Assembly (NCBI RefSeq): GCF_035917235.1
Contig: NZ_CP108423.1
Coordinates: 1,550,001-1,614,000 of the forward strand
From: Streptomyces sp. NBC_01294
Lineage (GTDB): Bacteria > Actinomycetota > Actinomycetes > Streptomycetales > Streptomycetaceae
Length of the DNA stretch: 64,000 nt
Direction of reading: 5' to 3'
A program made the translations under genes and the position numbers. This document shows, piece after piece, positions 55,359 to 64,000 of this stretch. Each line of letters begins with the position of its first letter. Within the stretch, counting starts at the first letter, position 1. A model generated the notes under the pieces. It did not search any database. It worked only from the letters and a program-made list of their open reading frames with translations, and had not been told where the DNA came from.

Positions 55359-55556
55359 GATACGTGCGTATGTGAATGCGAGCACGGCCCTCATGGCCTC
55401 TCCGGCGGGTTGCGGCACCGGTATCCGTCCCTGCGTCGCCGGTGACCCACTCTCGACAGTCGTCACCCGAATGGAGTAACCCAACGCGCCACCCACATGG
55501 GTGAAGATCAAACTGATGAGTGCCCCAACCGAGGCAATCCGCGAAAGGGAAACCAC

Positions 55557-55766
55557 ATGCGCATTCGACGAATTCTCGCCGCCGTCACCGCCACGGCGGC
55601 CCTCGCCGGACTCGGACTCACAGGTGCCGCCACCGCCACCGCCGCCACCACCACCGCCGTCGCCGGAAGCCTCACCCCGGGTGAGTGCGAGAAGGGCGGC
55701 GGAACGGTCGATTGGGCGACCAACACCTGCAAGGGCGGCACGGGCAACGGCCAGATGGTCGACTAA
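55557..55766 (+). CDS. Small secreted protein
   Basis: 69 residues from the ATG at 55557, preceded by GAAAGGGAAACC. A signal peptide 'MRIRRILAAVTATAALAGLG' continues to an AxA-type site ('ATATAATTT'). The mature part is about 35 residues with two Cys ('PGECEKGGGTVDWATNTCKG'), probably one disulfide. No family is recognised. It is lower in GC at its start and stands alone between the poxB remnant and the convergent pseudophosphatase gene. Confidence 0.72.
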   Translation: MRIRRILAAVTATAALAGLGLTGAATATAATTTAVAGSLTPGECEKGGGTVDWATNTCKGGTGNGQMVD

Positions 55767-55776
55767 CCCCCGCTGG

Positions 55777-55805
55777 GCGCCCCGCAGCCACGCGCCGCGG
55801 GGCGC
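55777..55805. terminator. Hairpin between the small secreted protein and pseudophosphatase genes
   Basis: A 9-bp stem GCGCCCCGC (55777-55785) / GCGGGGCGC (55797-55805) has an 11-nt loop. It lies between convergent stops, without a T-run. Confidence 0.65.
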
Positions 55806-55862
55806 TCCCGCGCGAGCATGCTGCCGACGCGTGTGCCTCCCATCCAGCCACGGGTCCGCCGG

Positions 55863-58442
55863 TTACGCCTCCCAGACCGCGGCGGCGGTGCGGTCGTCGG
55901 CGTACCCCTTGAGCCGGAGCTGGGTGTCCGCGAGGAAGGCCGCCAGGCCGGGCGGCTCCGGCTCGGCCCAGCGGGCGGCGAGCTCGGCCGGGAGCGCGGC
56001 CTCCTCCCTCATCGGCTCGGCGAGGCCGCCGGAGCACAGGAGCAGGGTGTCCCCGGGCCGGGCCACGGCGGCACGGAACCGGAATCCGCTCTCGGGCTCG
56101 TCGGCCGGCCCGGTGGTGTCGGTGGCGGTTCCGGTGCCGCCGGCTCCGGGCGGCCCGGCGTGTTCCAGGTCCTGCCAGCTGCCCGACCGGAGCCGGAACA
56201 GCCCGCCCGCGCCGGCGCCGAAGCACACGCGGGTGCGGCACTGCGGGTCCACCGGAAGCAGCAGCCCGCGCAGCCCCGCGGTGTACGCCGCCTCCTCCAG
56301 CCCGAGCTCGGCGGCGCGGGCCCGCAGTCGCCCGTAGCCCCGGTCGGTCAGGCGCTGGAGGCCCGAGCGCAGGGCGTCGCGGCGCCCGGCCCGGATGTCC
56401 TCGGCCAACCGTTCCTGGCTCCGCCCGACCGCCGCCGCGACCGTGCGGCACAGCTCGGCGGCGGCCTCCGCGGCCCCGGGGGCGGCCCGGTCCCCGCCGG
56501 CGAGGGCCACCAGGACCAGGGCGTCGTCGCCGCTTCCGAAGCGGGCGGTGAGCAGGAAGTCCCGGCGGGCCTCGCCGCGGAAGCGGGCGGAGTCCCCGCG
56601 CAGGGAGGCGGCGCGCAGCGTGTATGTGCCGTAGCGGGCCCCCTCCAGGACCGTGTCCGGGGTCAGGTCACCGAGGGCGGCCGGGTCGGCGGGCGGGAGG
56701 GCGCCCGGTTCGGCGGCGTAGGTGGGAGCGCGGTCACCGAGGTGCCGCACCTCGGGCCGTGCCGCGGCAGCAGGTGCGGCCACCGCCGGCCCGGAAGACG
56801 GGCCGGGGCCGGGCACGGGCGCAGGACCGGGTTCGCGCCGGGGCTGCGCCATCGCATCGGCCCGCGGCGCCTCGGTGGGCGCGGTCGCCTCGCGCGGCAC
56901 CTCCCAGCGCCACGCCGGCAGCTCGGGCGACCCGGACACCGGGGGCACCTCGACGCCGCCGAGCGCGTAGCCGGTGGCACCGCCCGTCCGGGGATCCCGC
57001 GGGGCTGCGCCGCCCGGCGGAGACGGAGGCAGAGGCGGAGCCGGGGGTGGGGGCGGCACGTACCGCTCACCGGGCAACGGCACTTCCGCCGGGGACCCCG
57101 GCTCGGGAGCCGAGCGCGGCCCCGGAAGCAACGGCTGCCCCGCTCCCTTGGCCCCGAGTGCGCCGTCCCGCACCGGAACCGCCCCCGGCGGCGGCACGGA
57201 CTCCTGCCGAACCACGTCCGGCCCCGGCGGCCAGACACCGGCATCAGGCACCGGCGGATTGACAGGCAACCCCCCATCCCCGGCCGGGGGCCGGGCAGGC
57301 AGCCCCGCATCCGGAGGCTGGCCAGGCAAGCCCGGGGCCGGAGGCCGACCAGGCGAGCCAGGGCCCTGGGACTGACCAGCCAGACCCGCATCCGGGACGG
57401 GCGGCTGCCCAGACGCACCCGCATCCCGGCCCGGAGGCCGACCAAACGGACCCGCGTCCGGAGCCGGCGGCCGGGCAGGCAAACCCCCATCCACGGCCGG
57501 GGGCCGGCCAGGCAAACCCGCGTCCGGGCTTGGAGGCCGCCCCGACAGACCCGCATCCGGGACGGGCAGCTGCCCAGACGCACCCGCATCCCGGCCCGGA
57601 GGCCGACCAAACGGACCCGCGTCCGGAGCCGGCGGCCGGGCAGGCAAACCCCCACCCGCGGCCGGGGACCGGACAGGCGGACCCGCGGCCGGGGACCGGA
57701 CAGGCGGACCCGCGGCCGGGAACCGAGGTTGGCCAAGCAGACCCTCATCCGGAGCCGGGGGCCGGGGAGGCCAGCCCGAGCCCGGGGCCGGAGGCAGGCC
57801 GAACAAGCTCCCATCCGGGGCCAGAGGCGGGCCGGTCAAGTCCCCGTCTGCGGCCGGAGGTTGTCCAGGCAAGCCCCCATCCGGGGCCGGGGACCGGGCT
57901 GGCAAGCCCCCATCCCGGGCCGGAGGCAGGCCGAACAGGCCCGCGTCCGGAACCAGAGGCCGATCAGCCGCACCCGCGTCCGGAGCCGGCGGCCGATCCG
58001 CCGCACCCGCACCCGCGTCCGGAGCCGGAGGCCGGCCCGGCACACCCGCAGCCGGCGGCTGGGCAGGCAGACCCGCGTCCGGAGACGACGGCCGGCCACC
58101 AGGCAGACCCGCGTCCGGGGCCGGGGGCCGATCGAACAGGCCGCCATCCGGAGGCGACTGCCGGGCAGGCGGAGGCGCGTCCGGGGGCGGCGGCCCGGCG
58201 GGCATGGCTGCGTCCGGGGCCGGGCGTGGGCCCGGGAGGGGGCCTCGCTCCGGGGCCCGCTGTCCGGGCTCCCGTCCTTGCCCCGGCTCCCGCTCCGGCG
58301 AAGCCGGCACGGCCGGGTCCGCCGTGACCCCCGCCGCCGATCGGAACCGGTGGTCGAGGGTGTCTCCCGGATCGGGTGCCGGCCCCGCGTCCGGATCCTC
58401 GTAGAGCTTCTGCCACCAGTCGTCCGCGCCCTGCTGACTCAT
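55863..58442 (-). CDS. Pro-rich repeat protein with PP2C-like domain lacking metal-binding residues
   Basis: 859 residues from the ATG at 58442 ('MSQQGADDWWQKLYEDPDAG'). Residues ~90-480 are a long chain of 'RPPAPDAGLPG'-like units. The last ~260 residues have a PP2C-type phosphatase fold, but where the family has VADGMGG this protein reads 'LVALAGGDRAAPG', and where it has CSDGL it reads 'LLCSGGLAEPM'. Both metal-binding Asp are absent, and only the last 'DDRTAAAVW' remains. It is probably a pseudophosphatase, possibly a binding protein in signalling. The repeat region looks extracytoplasmic-like but no signal peptide or TM is seen. Confidence 0.8.
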   Translation of the reverse strand: MSQQGADDWWQKLYEDPDAGPAPDPGDTLDHRFRSAAGVTADPAVPASPEREPGQGREPGQRAPERGPLPGPRPAPDAAMPAGPPPPDAPPPARQSPPDGGLFDRPPAPDAGLPGGRPSSPDAGLPAQPPAAGVPGRPPAPDAGAGAADRPPAPDAGAADRPLVPDAGLFGLPPARDGGLPARSPAPDGGLPGQPPAADGDLTGPPLAPDGSLFGLPPAPGSGWPPRPPAPDEGLLGQPRFPAAGPPVRSPAAGPPVRSPAAGGGLPARPPAPDAGPFGRPPGRDAGASGQLPVPDAGLSGRPPSPDAGLPGRPPAVDGGLPARPPAPDAGPFGRPPGRDAGASGQPPVPDAGLAGQSQGPGSPGRPPAPGLPGQPPDAGLPARPPAGDGGLPVNPPVPDAGVWPPGPDVVRQESVPPPGAVPVRDGALGAKGAGQPLLPGPRSAPEPGSPAEVPLPGERYVPPPPPAPPLPPSPPGGAAPRDPRTGGATGYALGGVEVPPVSGSPELPAWRWEVPREATAPTEAPRADAMAQPRREPGPAPVPGPGPSSGPAVAAPAAAARPEVRHLGDRAPTYAAEPGALPPADPAALGDLTPDTVLEGARYGTYTLRAASLRGDSARFRGEARRDFLLTARFGSGDDALVLVALAGGDRAAPGAAEAAAELCRTVAAAVGRSQERLAEDIRAGRRDALRSGLQRLTDRGYGRLRARAAELGLEEAAYTAGLRGLLLPVDPQCRTRVCFGAGAGGLFRLRSGSWQDLEHAGPPGAGGTGTATDTTGPADEPESGFRFRAAVARPGDTLLLCSGGLAEPMREEAALPAELAARWAEPEPPGLAAFLADTQLRLKGYADDRTAAAVWEA
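57260..58210 (-). repeat. Degenerate in-frame Pro/Asp/Ala/Gly repeat array
   Basis: Roughly 30 or more imperfect units encode 'PPAPDAGLPGR'-type 11-14-residue motifs. Nucleotide identity between some units (around 57420-57520 and 57560-57650) is high, indicating recent duplication. Confidence 0.85.
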
Positions 58443-58497
58443 GCCCTCATTCTCGGCCTCCGGCCGGGACCTAAACGCCGTTTGCGCGAAAAGGGTA

Positions 58498-58525
58498 GGT
58501 CCACCGGGCCGCCGCCCGGTGGACC
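58498..58525 (-). terminator. Terminator downstream of the S8 peptidase
   Basis: A 12-bp perfect stem GGTCCACCGGGC (58498-58509) / GCCCGGTGGACC (58514-58525) has a 4-nt loop, extended by AAGG/CCTT pairing. It lies 21 nt past the peptidase stop. Confidence 0.88.
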
Positions 58526-58546
58526 CCTTCCGCTCACCCGTACGGA

Positions 58547-61500
58547 TCAGCGCACGTCGTACGCCCGCGCGACCGTCTGGGTGACCGTGGCGCCCTTCGC
58601 GTCGGTCAGTTCGACCTGCAGCGACACCGGCTTGCCGGAGGCTCCGGCGTGGTCCACGACCGCGGACCACCGGCCCCCGCGCTCGCTCACCTTCGCCTGC
58701 GTCCAGTGCTCACCGTCGTAGGAGTACGACAGCTTCGCCGACGTCAGCGCGCCCGGCGCGTAGCCCGCGTGCCCCGTGGCGTCCAGCCCGATGCTCAGGC
58801 CGTCGGCCGCGGCGACCGTCTTCATCCCGTCCAGCGGGGCCGCGTACCGCGGGAAGAGGACCGGCAGCCCCTGCGAGTACGCCGACGCGTCGAGCTTCGA
58901 CGTGAAGCCCCAGGTCGTCCGGACCGATGTGGAGCGCTGCCAGACACGGGCGGGCGGCCCGATCTTCTCGATGCTCTGGGTCAGTTCGTAGCGGCCTTCC
59001 TCGGCCGGGATCTCGAAGACCCCGAACGGGTACCAGCTGTCGCCGATGACCTCGCCGTCGCGCTTGAGCTGGAGGTTGCCGATGTCGCCGAAGGAGCCCG
59101 GCTGTGCGGCGTGCCGGCTGTCGCCCCACATGGCGGCGGCGAAGCCGATCAGGCTGCCCTGGCGTTCGGCGGCCAGCGTCTCCCGGCCCGCGAGGTCGCG
59201 CGGCGCGACCGGGCCGGTCACCCCGTCGTACCAACTGGCGCTGCTCTTCTGTCCCTTGGCATGGGTGCGCTGCTCGCCGGTCATGAACTCGCCCCAGGGG
59301 AAGCTGCTGGAGAGCACCTGGTCCCAGGCCGTGTCCCCGGCGGTGTAGTACTCGGTCCGCCTGCCCGGTGCGGCCACGGTCTCGATCCCGCCGAAGTAGA
59401 CCGCGGCGCCGATCGGCCGGTAGGCGCCGGCCAGGTCGATGAAGTCGGCCGCCACGCCCATGGAGTGGTAGGTGGACTCGACCTGGCCGAGGTCGCGGTC
59501 GCGCACCCGGTAGGTGTGGCCGCCCTTGACCTCGCCCTTCTCGGGGAAGGCGAGGGAGTAGACGTACGGGCTCTTCGCCGTGCCCTTCCAGGACAGCGTG
59601 ACCTTGCCCGCCGCCAGCCGGTCCAGCAGCGCCTTGCCCTCGGCGGCCTCGATGGCCATGGCGGGCAGCGCGCCGCCCGCGTAGCCGGTGAAGCCGACCC
59701 AGCGGCCGGGGGCCTCGCGGTGGGCGAGCAACGCCTTGGCGCCGGCGGCCTGCGCGTTCTGCGCGACCTCGTACAGGGCGCCGTCGGTCACCTTCACCAG
59801 GACGATCGCGCCCTTGGCGCCGGCCGCGGCGAGCTCCTCGGGGGTGCCGGTGCCCGCGTTCACGAGCGGCGCGCTGCCGGTTCCGTCGAGGTTGTCGCTG
59901 CCGGTGGACGAGGTGATCGGGTGCAGGACCGGTCCGCCGACGGCCTTCAGCTCGGAGATCAGCGGGGCGCCGGCCCTCCAGTAGCTGCCGAACTCGAAGT
60001 CGCCGTCCTTGGCGCGGCCTTCGACGGAGGCGTAGAAGCCGCGGATGGTCCGGCCTCCCGCCGCCGTGCCCGCGTGCAGCCAGGCGTCGTCCCAGCTGCG
60101 AGCGAAGCCGAGGGTGGTGTTGCGGGCCTCGACCGGCTTGTCGGCCTCGATGTTCAGGCGCCCGGCCTTGCGGGCGTCGAGCACGATCGTGGTGTCCTTC
60201 TTCAACTCGACCTGGGGGCGGCCGAGATAGGTGAGGGAGTCGATCAGCTCGGCGCCCTCCCCCGCGTCGGGCGTGCCGACGAAGGCGGAGAGGAAGTACG
60301 CGCCCGGGCGCACCCGGTAGACCTGGTCCGCGGAGCCGTCGTTGAAGCGGCGCTCGCCGGTGGCGTCGTCGGTGCCGATCACGTCCAGGGAGGAGGGTCC
60401 GGCGGCCGGCTTGCCCGCGCGGTCGACCAGCTTGACGCGCAGGGTCACCGTCTCGGGTTCCACGTAGAGCGAGAACGGGGTGGAGACGCGCACGCCGTTC
60501 GCCGTGGCGACGACGCGGCCGGTGACGTCCCCGTACTGGGAGCGCTCCAGCTTCGCGGCCGGGTCGAGGGCGAGCGGCACCTTGACGGTCGCGCCGGCCG
60601 GGACGGTCACCGTGCGCCGGTCGAGGCGGGCGACCTGGCTGCGGACGGCCGAGCCGTCGTTGCCGGTGACCTTCCCGACGGAGAGGTTCAGCGTGACGGG
60701 GCTCGTGCCCCGGTTGGTGTACGGGACCTCGACGGTCGTCCGGTCGCTGCGGTCCTGCGGCCAGTTGTACGTGCCGCCCTGGACGGCGGGCGCGCCGGTG
60801 ACGGTGGTGTCGAGGGCGGCCTTCACGTCGAGGCGGCCGCCGCCGGTCTCCCGTACGTCCCCGGGGATCCTGGTCTGCGCGGAGCCGACGAGGGCGGCCT
60901 TGATCTGCTGGGAGGTCCAGTCGGGGTGCCGCTGCTTGACGAGGGCGGCGGCGCCCGCGACGTGCGGGGTGGCCATCGAGGTGCCGGACATGCCCTGGTA
61001 GGCGTACACCCCGCGGCCGCCCGCGGCGGCGGCCGAGATCCCGACGCCGGGGGCGGCGATCTCGGGCTTGAGGGTGTGCTGGAGACCGGCCGGGCCGCGG
61101 CTGGAGAAGCCGGCCGTGGTGTCGTCGCGGTCCACGGCTCCGACGGTCAGCACGCTCGCCGCGCACCCGGGCGAGGAGACCGTGTTGTTGCCGGGGCCGG
61201 AGTTGCCGGCGGCGATCACGAACAGCGGGCCCTGCCGGGAGAGCTGTTCGGCGGCGGCGGCGAGCGGGTCGTCGCAGGCGGTCTGGGAGGGGTCGCCGAG
61301 GCTCATGGAGACCACGTCGGCCTTGGACGCGACGGCCCATTCCATGCCGGCGATGATCCACGAGTCGAGGCCGTAGCCCCCGTCGTTGAGCACCTTGCCG
61401 CTGAGCAGTTCGGCGCCGGGGGCCACGCCCTTCTTGGCGCCGCCGCTCTCGGCGCCGGAGCCGCCGACGGTGGAGATGGTGTGGGTGCCGTGGCCCTGCC

Positions 61501-62317
61501 GGTCGGTGTCGGTGTCGGAGTCGGTGAAGTTCTTCGACGCGCCGACGCGGCCCTTGAGGTCGGGGTGCTCCAGGTCGGTGCCGGTGTCGAGGACGGCGAC
61601 CTTGGTGCCCTTGCCGTCGTATCCGGCGGCCCAGGCGGCGGGGGCGCCGACCTGCTGCGTGGAGCGCTCCAGGTTCGCCTGGACCTTGCCGTCCAGCCAC
61701 AGCTTCTTCAGCCCGCCCGAGACGGAGCGCGCGCGGGCGTCCGTACCGGTGACGTCGGCCCAGAAGGCGGCGGCCTGTTCCTTGTCGGCGGCGAGCGCGA
61801 CGGCGCCGATGGAGCCGAGGACGAGGCCGCGGTCGGCGCCGCGGGGCGCGGGCGGGGCGCTGCGCGCCACGTTCACGGAACCGTCGTAGACCGCGATGAG
61901 CGGCAGCTTCTTGGTGTGCGCGTCGTCGTAGCCCTGCCGGACGAGGCCGGTGACGTTGAAGAGCTCGTGGTCGGCCTTGCCCGCGGCGAGTGCCTTGACC
62001 GCGCCCTCGGGATAGACGTACAGGTCCTTGCCGGACTGCCGCGTCTGCACGAGCGGCTGCGAGCCGTCCGGGCGCGGCATCGCGGTGGCGGCCGTCCTGC
62101 CGGCCGCGTCGGTGGAGACCAGGATCCGGTCACCCGTGACGAGGGTGACGGTGACGGGTGCCGTGGGCTGCTCTCCGGCCGCCTCGCTCCCGACGAGTGG
62201 TCTGTTTCCCGTTCCAGGCGCTCCGTCGGCCGGCTGCGCCGTCGACGGGCCGACGGCGGTGACGGCCAGGACGGCCGCGGTGGCCGCCCCGAGCGCCGTA
62301 CGCGATATCGGACGCAT
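58547..62317 (-). CDS. Large secreted subtilisin-like (S8) serine peptidase
   Basis: 1256 residues from the ATG at 62317 with GGGGAGAG upstream. The signal peptide is 'SRTALGAATAAVLAVTAVGP' followed by 'STAQPADG'. The S8 triad is intact: Asp in 'VAVLDTGTDLEHPDL' (~243), His in 'QGHGTHTIST' (~278), oxyanion Asn in 'VIAAGNSGPGNN' (~368) and Ser in 'GMSGTSMATPHVAGAAAL' (~446). The long C-terminal half carries beta-rich domains and a PA-like stretch ('GAKGAIVLVKVTDGALYEVA'). It is exported and probably degrades extracellular protein. A LuxR-type regulator is divergent upstream. Confidence 0.94.
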   Translation of the reverse strand: MRPISRTALGAATAAVLAVTAVGPSTAQPADGAPGTGNRPLVGSEAAGEQPTAPVTVTLVTGDRILVSTDAAGRTAATAMPRPDGSQPLVQTRQSGKDLYVYPEGAVKALAAGKADHELFNVTGLVRQGYDDAHTKKLPLIAVYDGSVNVARSAPPAPRGADRGLVLGSIGAVALAADKEQAAAFWADVTGTDARARSVSGGLKKLWLDGKVQANLERSTQQVGAPAAWAAGYDGKGTKVAVLDTGTDLEHPDLKGRVGASKNFTDSDTDTDRQGHGTHTISTVGGSGAESGGAKKGVAPGAELLSGKVLNDGGYGLDSWIIAGMEWAVASKADVVSMSLGDPSQTACDDPLAAAAEQLSRQGPLFVIAAGNSGPGNNTVSSPGCAASVLTVGAVDRDDTTAGFSSRGPAGLQHTLKPEIAAPGVGISAAAAGGRGVYAYQGMSGTSMATPHVAGAAALVKQRHPDWTSQQIKAALVGSAQTRIPGDVRETGGGRLDVKAALDTTVTGAPAVQGGTYNWPQDRSDRTTVEVPYTNRGTSPVTLNLSVGKVTGNDGSAVRSQVARLDRRTVTVPAGATVKVPLALDPAAKLERSQYGDVTGRVVATANGVRVSTPFSLYVEPETVTLRVKLVDRAGKPAAGPSSLDVIGTDDATGERRFNDGSADQVYRVRPGAYFLSAFVGTPDAGEGAELIDSLTYLGRPQVELKKDTTIVLDARKAGRLNIEADKPVEARNTTLGFARSWDDAWLHAGTAAGGRTIRGFYASVEGRAKDGDFEFGSYWRAGAPLISELKAVGGPVLHPITSSTGSDNLDGTGSAPLVNAGTGTPEELAAAGAKGAIVLVKVTDGALYEVAQNAQAAGAKALLAHREAPGRWVGFTGYAGGALPAMAIEAAEGKALLDRLAAGKVTLSWKGTAKSPYVYSLAFPEKGEVKGGHTYRVRDRDLGQVESTYHSMGVAADFIDLAGAYRPIGAAVYFGGIETVAAPGRRTEYYTAGDTAWDQVLSSSFPWGEFMTGEQRTHAKGQKSSASWYDGVTGPVAPRDLAGRETLAAERQGSLIGFAAAMWGDSRHAAQPGSFGDIGNLQLKRDGEVIGDSWYPFGVFEIPAEEGRYELTQSIEKIGPPARVWQRSTSVRTTWGFTSKLDASAYSQGLPVLFPRYAAPLDGMKTVAAADGLSIGLDATGHAGYAPGALTSAKLSYSYDGEHWTQAKVSERGGRWSAVVDHAGASGKPVSLQVELTDAKGATVTQTVARAYDVR

Positions 62318-62509
62318 CGCTCTCCCCAGGTGAATTCCGGCCAACCACTGCATTGCACGGCAAAGCTGCCGCGTAAATGGCTTCTGGCCAGCGGATGTTG
62401 GTGCTGCGGTGGCGCCACCTTGGCAGAGGGGCGGGGGGTACGGCGATGATGTCCGAGGCGGGTTTGCGCCGTGGCCGCTTCCCGCCAGGCGCGGTGTTCG
62501 AGAGGTGGG

Positions 62510-63496
62510 GTGGACGGGTTGCTGGGTGCCATAGGTCTGGACGAGGGGCAGGAGTCGGCGTACCGCGTGCTGGTGGCGCTCGGTGCGGCGGAGGTGCCCG
62601 ACCTCGCGCACCGGCTGACCCTGCCGGTGCCGCAGACCGAACGGGCCCTGCGCCATCTGGAGCGGCAGGGGCTGGCCGCCCAGTCCTCGGCCCGGCCCGG
62701 GCGCTGGGTGGCGGCCCCGCCCGGGGTGGCGCTGGGCGCCCTGCTGACCCAGCAGCGGCACGAGCTGGAGCAGGCGGAGCTGGCAGCGGCGCTGCTGGCG
62801 GAGGAGTACCGGGCGGAGGCGGCCGAGCCGGCGGTGCACGACCTCGTGGAGGTGGTGCAGGGCGCGAGCGCGGTGGCGCACCGCTTCCACCAGCTCCAGC
62901 TGGGCGCGGAGAAGGAGGTGTGCGCGCTGGTCAGCGGCCGGCCGCAGGTGGTGACGGGGACGGACAACGACGCGGAGGACCGGGCCTCCGTACGCGGTGT
63001 CGACTACCGGGTGGTGATCGAGCGGGAGGTGCTGACCCTGCCGAGCGGGATCCGGGAGGCCTCGTCGGCGCTGGCCCGGGGCGAGCAGGTCCGGGTGACG
63101 GCGCAGGTCCCGACGAAGCTGGTGATCGCGGACCGGACCCTCGCCATGGTCCCGCTGACGGCCCGCGGCGCGGAGCCGGCGGCGCTGGTGGTGCACGCGT
63201 CGGGGCTGCTGGAGTCGCTGACGGGCCTGTTCGAGGCGGTGTGGCGGGAGTCGCTGCCGCTGCGGCTGGGCGCGACCGGCTCGGCGGAGGAGTCCGGGGG
63301 CGGCCCCGACGCCACGGACCTGGAGATCCTCTCGCTGCTCCTGGCGGGCATGACCGACGCGAGCGTGGCGAAGCACCTGGAGCTGGGGCTGCGTACGGTG
63401 CAGCGGCGGGTCAAGGGCCTGATGGAGCTGTCCGGGGTGACGACACGGCTGCAGTTGGGCTGGCACGCGTACGAGCGGGGCTGGGTGGCCCGATAG
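62510..63496 (+). CDS. TrmB/LuxR-type transcriptional regulator
   Basis: 328 residues from GTG at 62510 with AGAGGTGG upstream. The N-terminus has a TrmB/MarR-like winged helix ('YRVLVALGAAEVPDLAHRLT', 'ERALRHLERQGLAAQ'). The C-terminus is a LuxR-type HTH ('LEILSLLLAGMTDASVAKHL' and 'GLRTVQRRVKGLMELSGVTT'). Streptomyces has many such dual-HTH regulators. It is divergent from the S8 peptidase, with about 190 nt between the starts, so it may control that peptidase. The signal is unknown. Confidence 0.88.
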   Translation: MDGLLGAIGLDEGQESAYRVLVALGAAEVPDLAHRLTLPVPQTERALRHLERQGLAAQSSARPGRWVAAPPGVALGALLTQQRHELEQAELAAALLAEEYRAEAAEPAVHDLVEVVQGASAVAHRFHQLQLGAEKEVCALVSGRPQVVTGTDNDAEDRASVRGVDYRVVIEREVLTLPSGIREASSALARGEQVRVTAQVPTKLVIADRTLAMVPLTARGAEPAALVVHASGLLESLTGLFEAVWRESLPLRLGATGSAEESGGGPDATDLEILSLLLAGMTDASVAKHLELGLRTVQRRVKGLMELSGVTTRLQLGWHAYERGWVAR

Positions 63497-63520
63497 GGCC
63501 CGGTCGGTCACGCTGAGCAG

Positions 63521-64000
63521 ATGGATCTGCCTCAGCTGCTCCTGGTGGGGCTGGTGCTGCTGCTCGGGGTGCTGGGGGTGCTGGTCCCGGGCGTGCCGGG
63601 CACCTGGCTGGTGTGGGCGGGGCTGATGTGGTGGGCGCTGCACGAGCGGTCGGCGACGGCGTGGTCCGTACTGGTCGCGGCGACGGCCCTGCTGCTGGTG
63701 GTCCAGGTGGTCAAGTGGCTGCTGCCGGCCCGGCGGCTGCGGGGGGTGGGGATCACTCCCCGGATGGCGGTGTTCGCGGGGGCCGGCGCGGTCCTGGGCT
63801 TCGTCCTGATCCCGGTGCTGGGAGCGGTACCGGGCTTCGTGGGCGGCATCTACCTGTGCGAGCGGCTCCGCCTCGGGACGCACGGCGAGGCCCGGACGTC
63901 GGTGCGGACGGTGATGCGGGCGGCGGGCACGAGCGTGCTGGTGGAACTGTTCGCATGCCTGCTGGTGGTGGGGGCGTGGGTGGGGGCGGTGGTGGCGGGG
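63521..64000 (+). CDS. DUF456 membrane protein (3' end beyond window)
   Basis: At least 160 codons from the ATG at 63521, open to the window edge. Hydrophobic helices 'LLLVGLVLLLGVLGVLVPGV', 'TWLVWAGLMWWAL', 'VLVAATALLLVVQVVKWLLP', then 'AVFAGAGAVLGFVLIPVLGA' with 'PGFVGGIYLCERLR' are the DUF456 pattern of Gly-rich transmembrane hairpins. The function is unknown; family members are small inner-membrane proteins. Confidence 0.88.
   Translation, partial: MDLPQLLLVGLVLLLGVLGVLVPGVPGTWLVWAGLMWWALHERSATAWSVLVAATALLLVVQVVKWLLPARRLRGVGITPRMAVFAGAGAVLGFVLIPVLGAVPGFVGGIYLCERLRLGTHGEARTSVRTVMRAAGTSVLVELFACLLVVGAWVGAVVAG

Noticed and set aside
57260..58210. Regular ~40-nt repeats suggesting a CRISPR array
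   Set aside because: Units are degenerate, contiguous without spacers, in frame, and encode a Pro-rich protein segment; no cas genes are present.

Overview
The window is high-GC actinobacterial chromosome, almost certainly Streptomyces. The signs are strong G/C third-position bias, frequent GTG starts, a bifunctional geosmin synthase, a split aerobic cobalamin pathway with a CobI-CobJ fusion and a B12-riboswitch-controlled cobN, a DUF2637 membrane protein, and several Streptomyces-type families (SAV_2336-like, SUKH-3, Trypco1). I see no phage, plasmid, IS, CRISPR, rRNA or tRNA signature.

Layout. (1) 1-7061, minus strand: a compact operon of an alpha/beta hydrolase, a caspase-like peptidase with a VMAP-C-type C-terminus, a MoxR-like AAA ATPase and a large SAV_2336-type protein. 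The last carries a vWA-like core and a trypsin-like fold that has lost its catalytic residues. This resembles the vWA-MoxR-VMAP ternary conflict systems known from comparative genomics. (2) 7264-9693: a small membrane protein, a membrane-anchored trypsin-like peptidase and a TetR regulator. (3) 9745-17617: a frameshifted FAD oxidoreductase, an unknown protein, a HEAT-repeat/MerR-HEAT operon behind a classical 19-bp-spacer MerR promoter, a decayed stretch, an M20 amidohydrolase, a VOC protein and an SDR. (4) 17882-28514: cobL-cobM-cobK on plus, converging on cobG-cobH-cobIJ on minus, then riboswitch-cobN on plus. (5) 28681-34591: a small helical protein, an orphan SUKH-3 immunity protein of lower GC, an ABC exporter preceded by a translationally coupled 20-codon ORF, and geosmin synthase. 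(6) 34772-39344: a second conflict-type module, Trypco1 plus a trypsin-STAND NTPase-TM-WD40 giant. (7) 39397-49697: a secreted beta-propeller, then a purine-catabolism block (xdhC, NCS2 permease, three-subunit xanthine dehydrogenase, divergent PucR regulator). (8) 49864-64000: an unknown helical-repeat protein, a GntR regulator, an iron-box-preceded FhuF-like protein, a DUF2637 protein, an anti-sigma-type ATPase, a poxB pseudogene, a small secreted protein, a Pro-rich pseudophosphatase, a large secreted subtilisin, a LuxR-type regulator and a truncated DUF456 protein.

How the parts connect. The cobalamin genes cover ring-methylation, contraction and chelation steps of the aerobic pathway; CobF and the later amidation/adenylation enzymes are not here. 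The purine block pairs uptake (NCS2), oxidation (XdhABC-type enzyme), cofactor insertion (XdhC) and a PucR-type regulator. The most noteworthy content is the set of protease-centred conflict modules: a caspase/MoxR/vWA locus and a trypsin/STAND/WD40 locus in the same 40 kb, together with protein domains that have kept their fold but lost their active sites.
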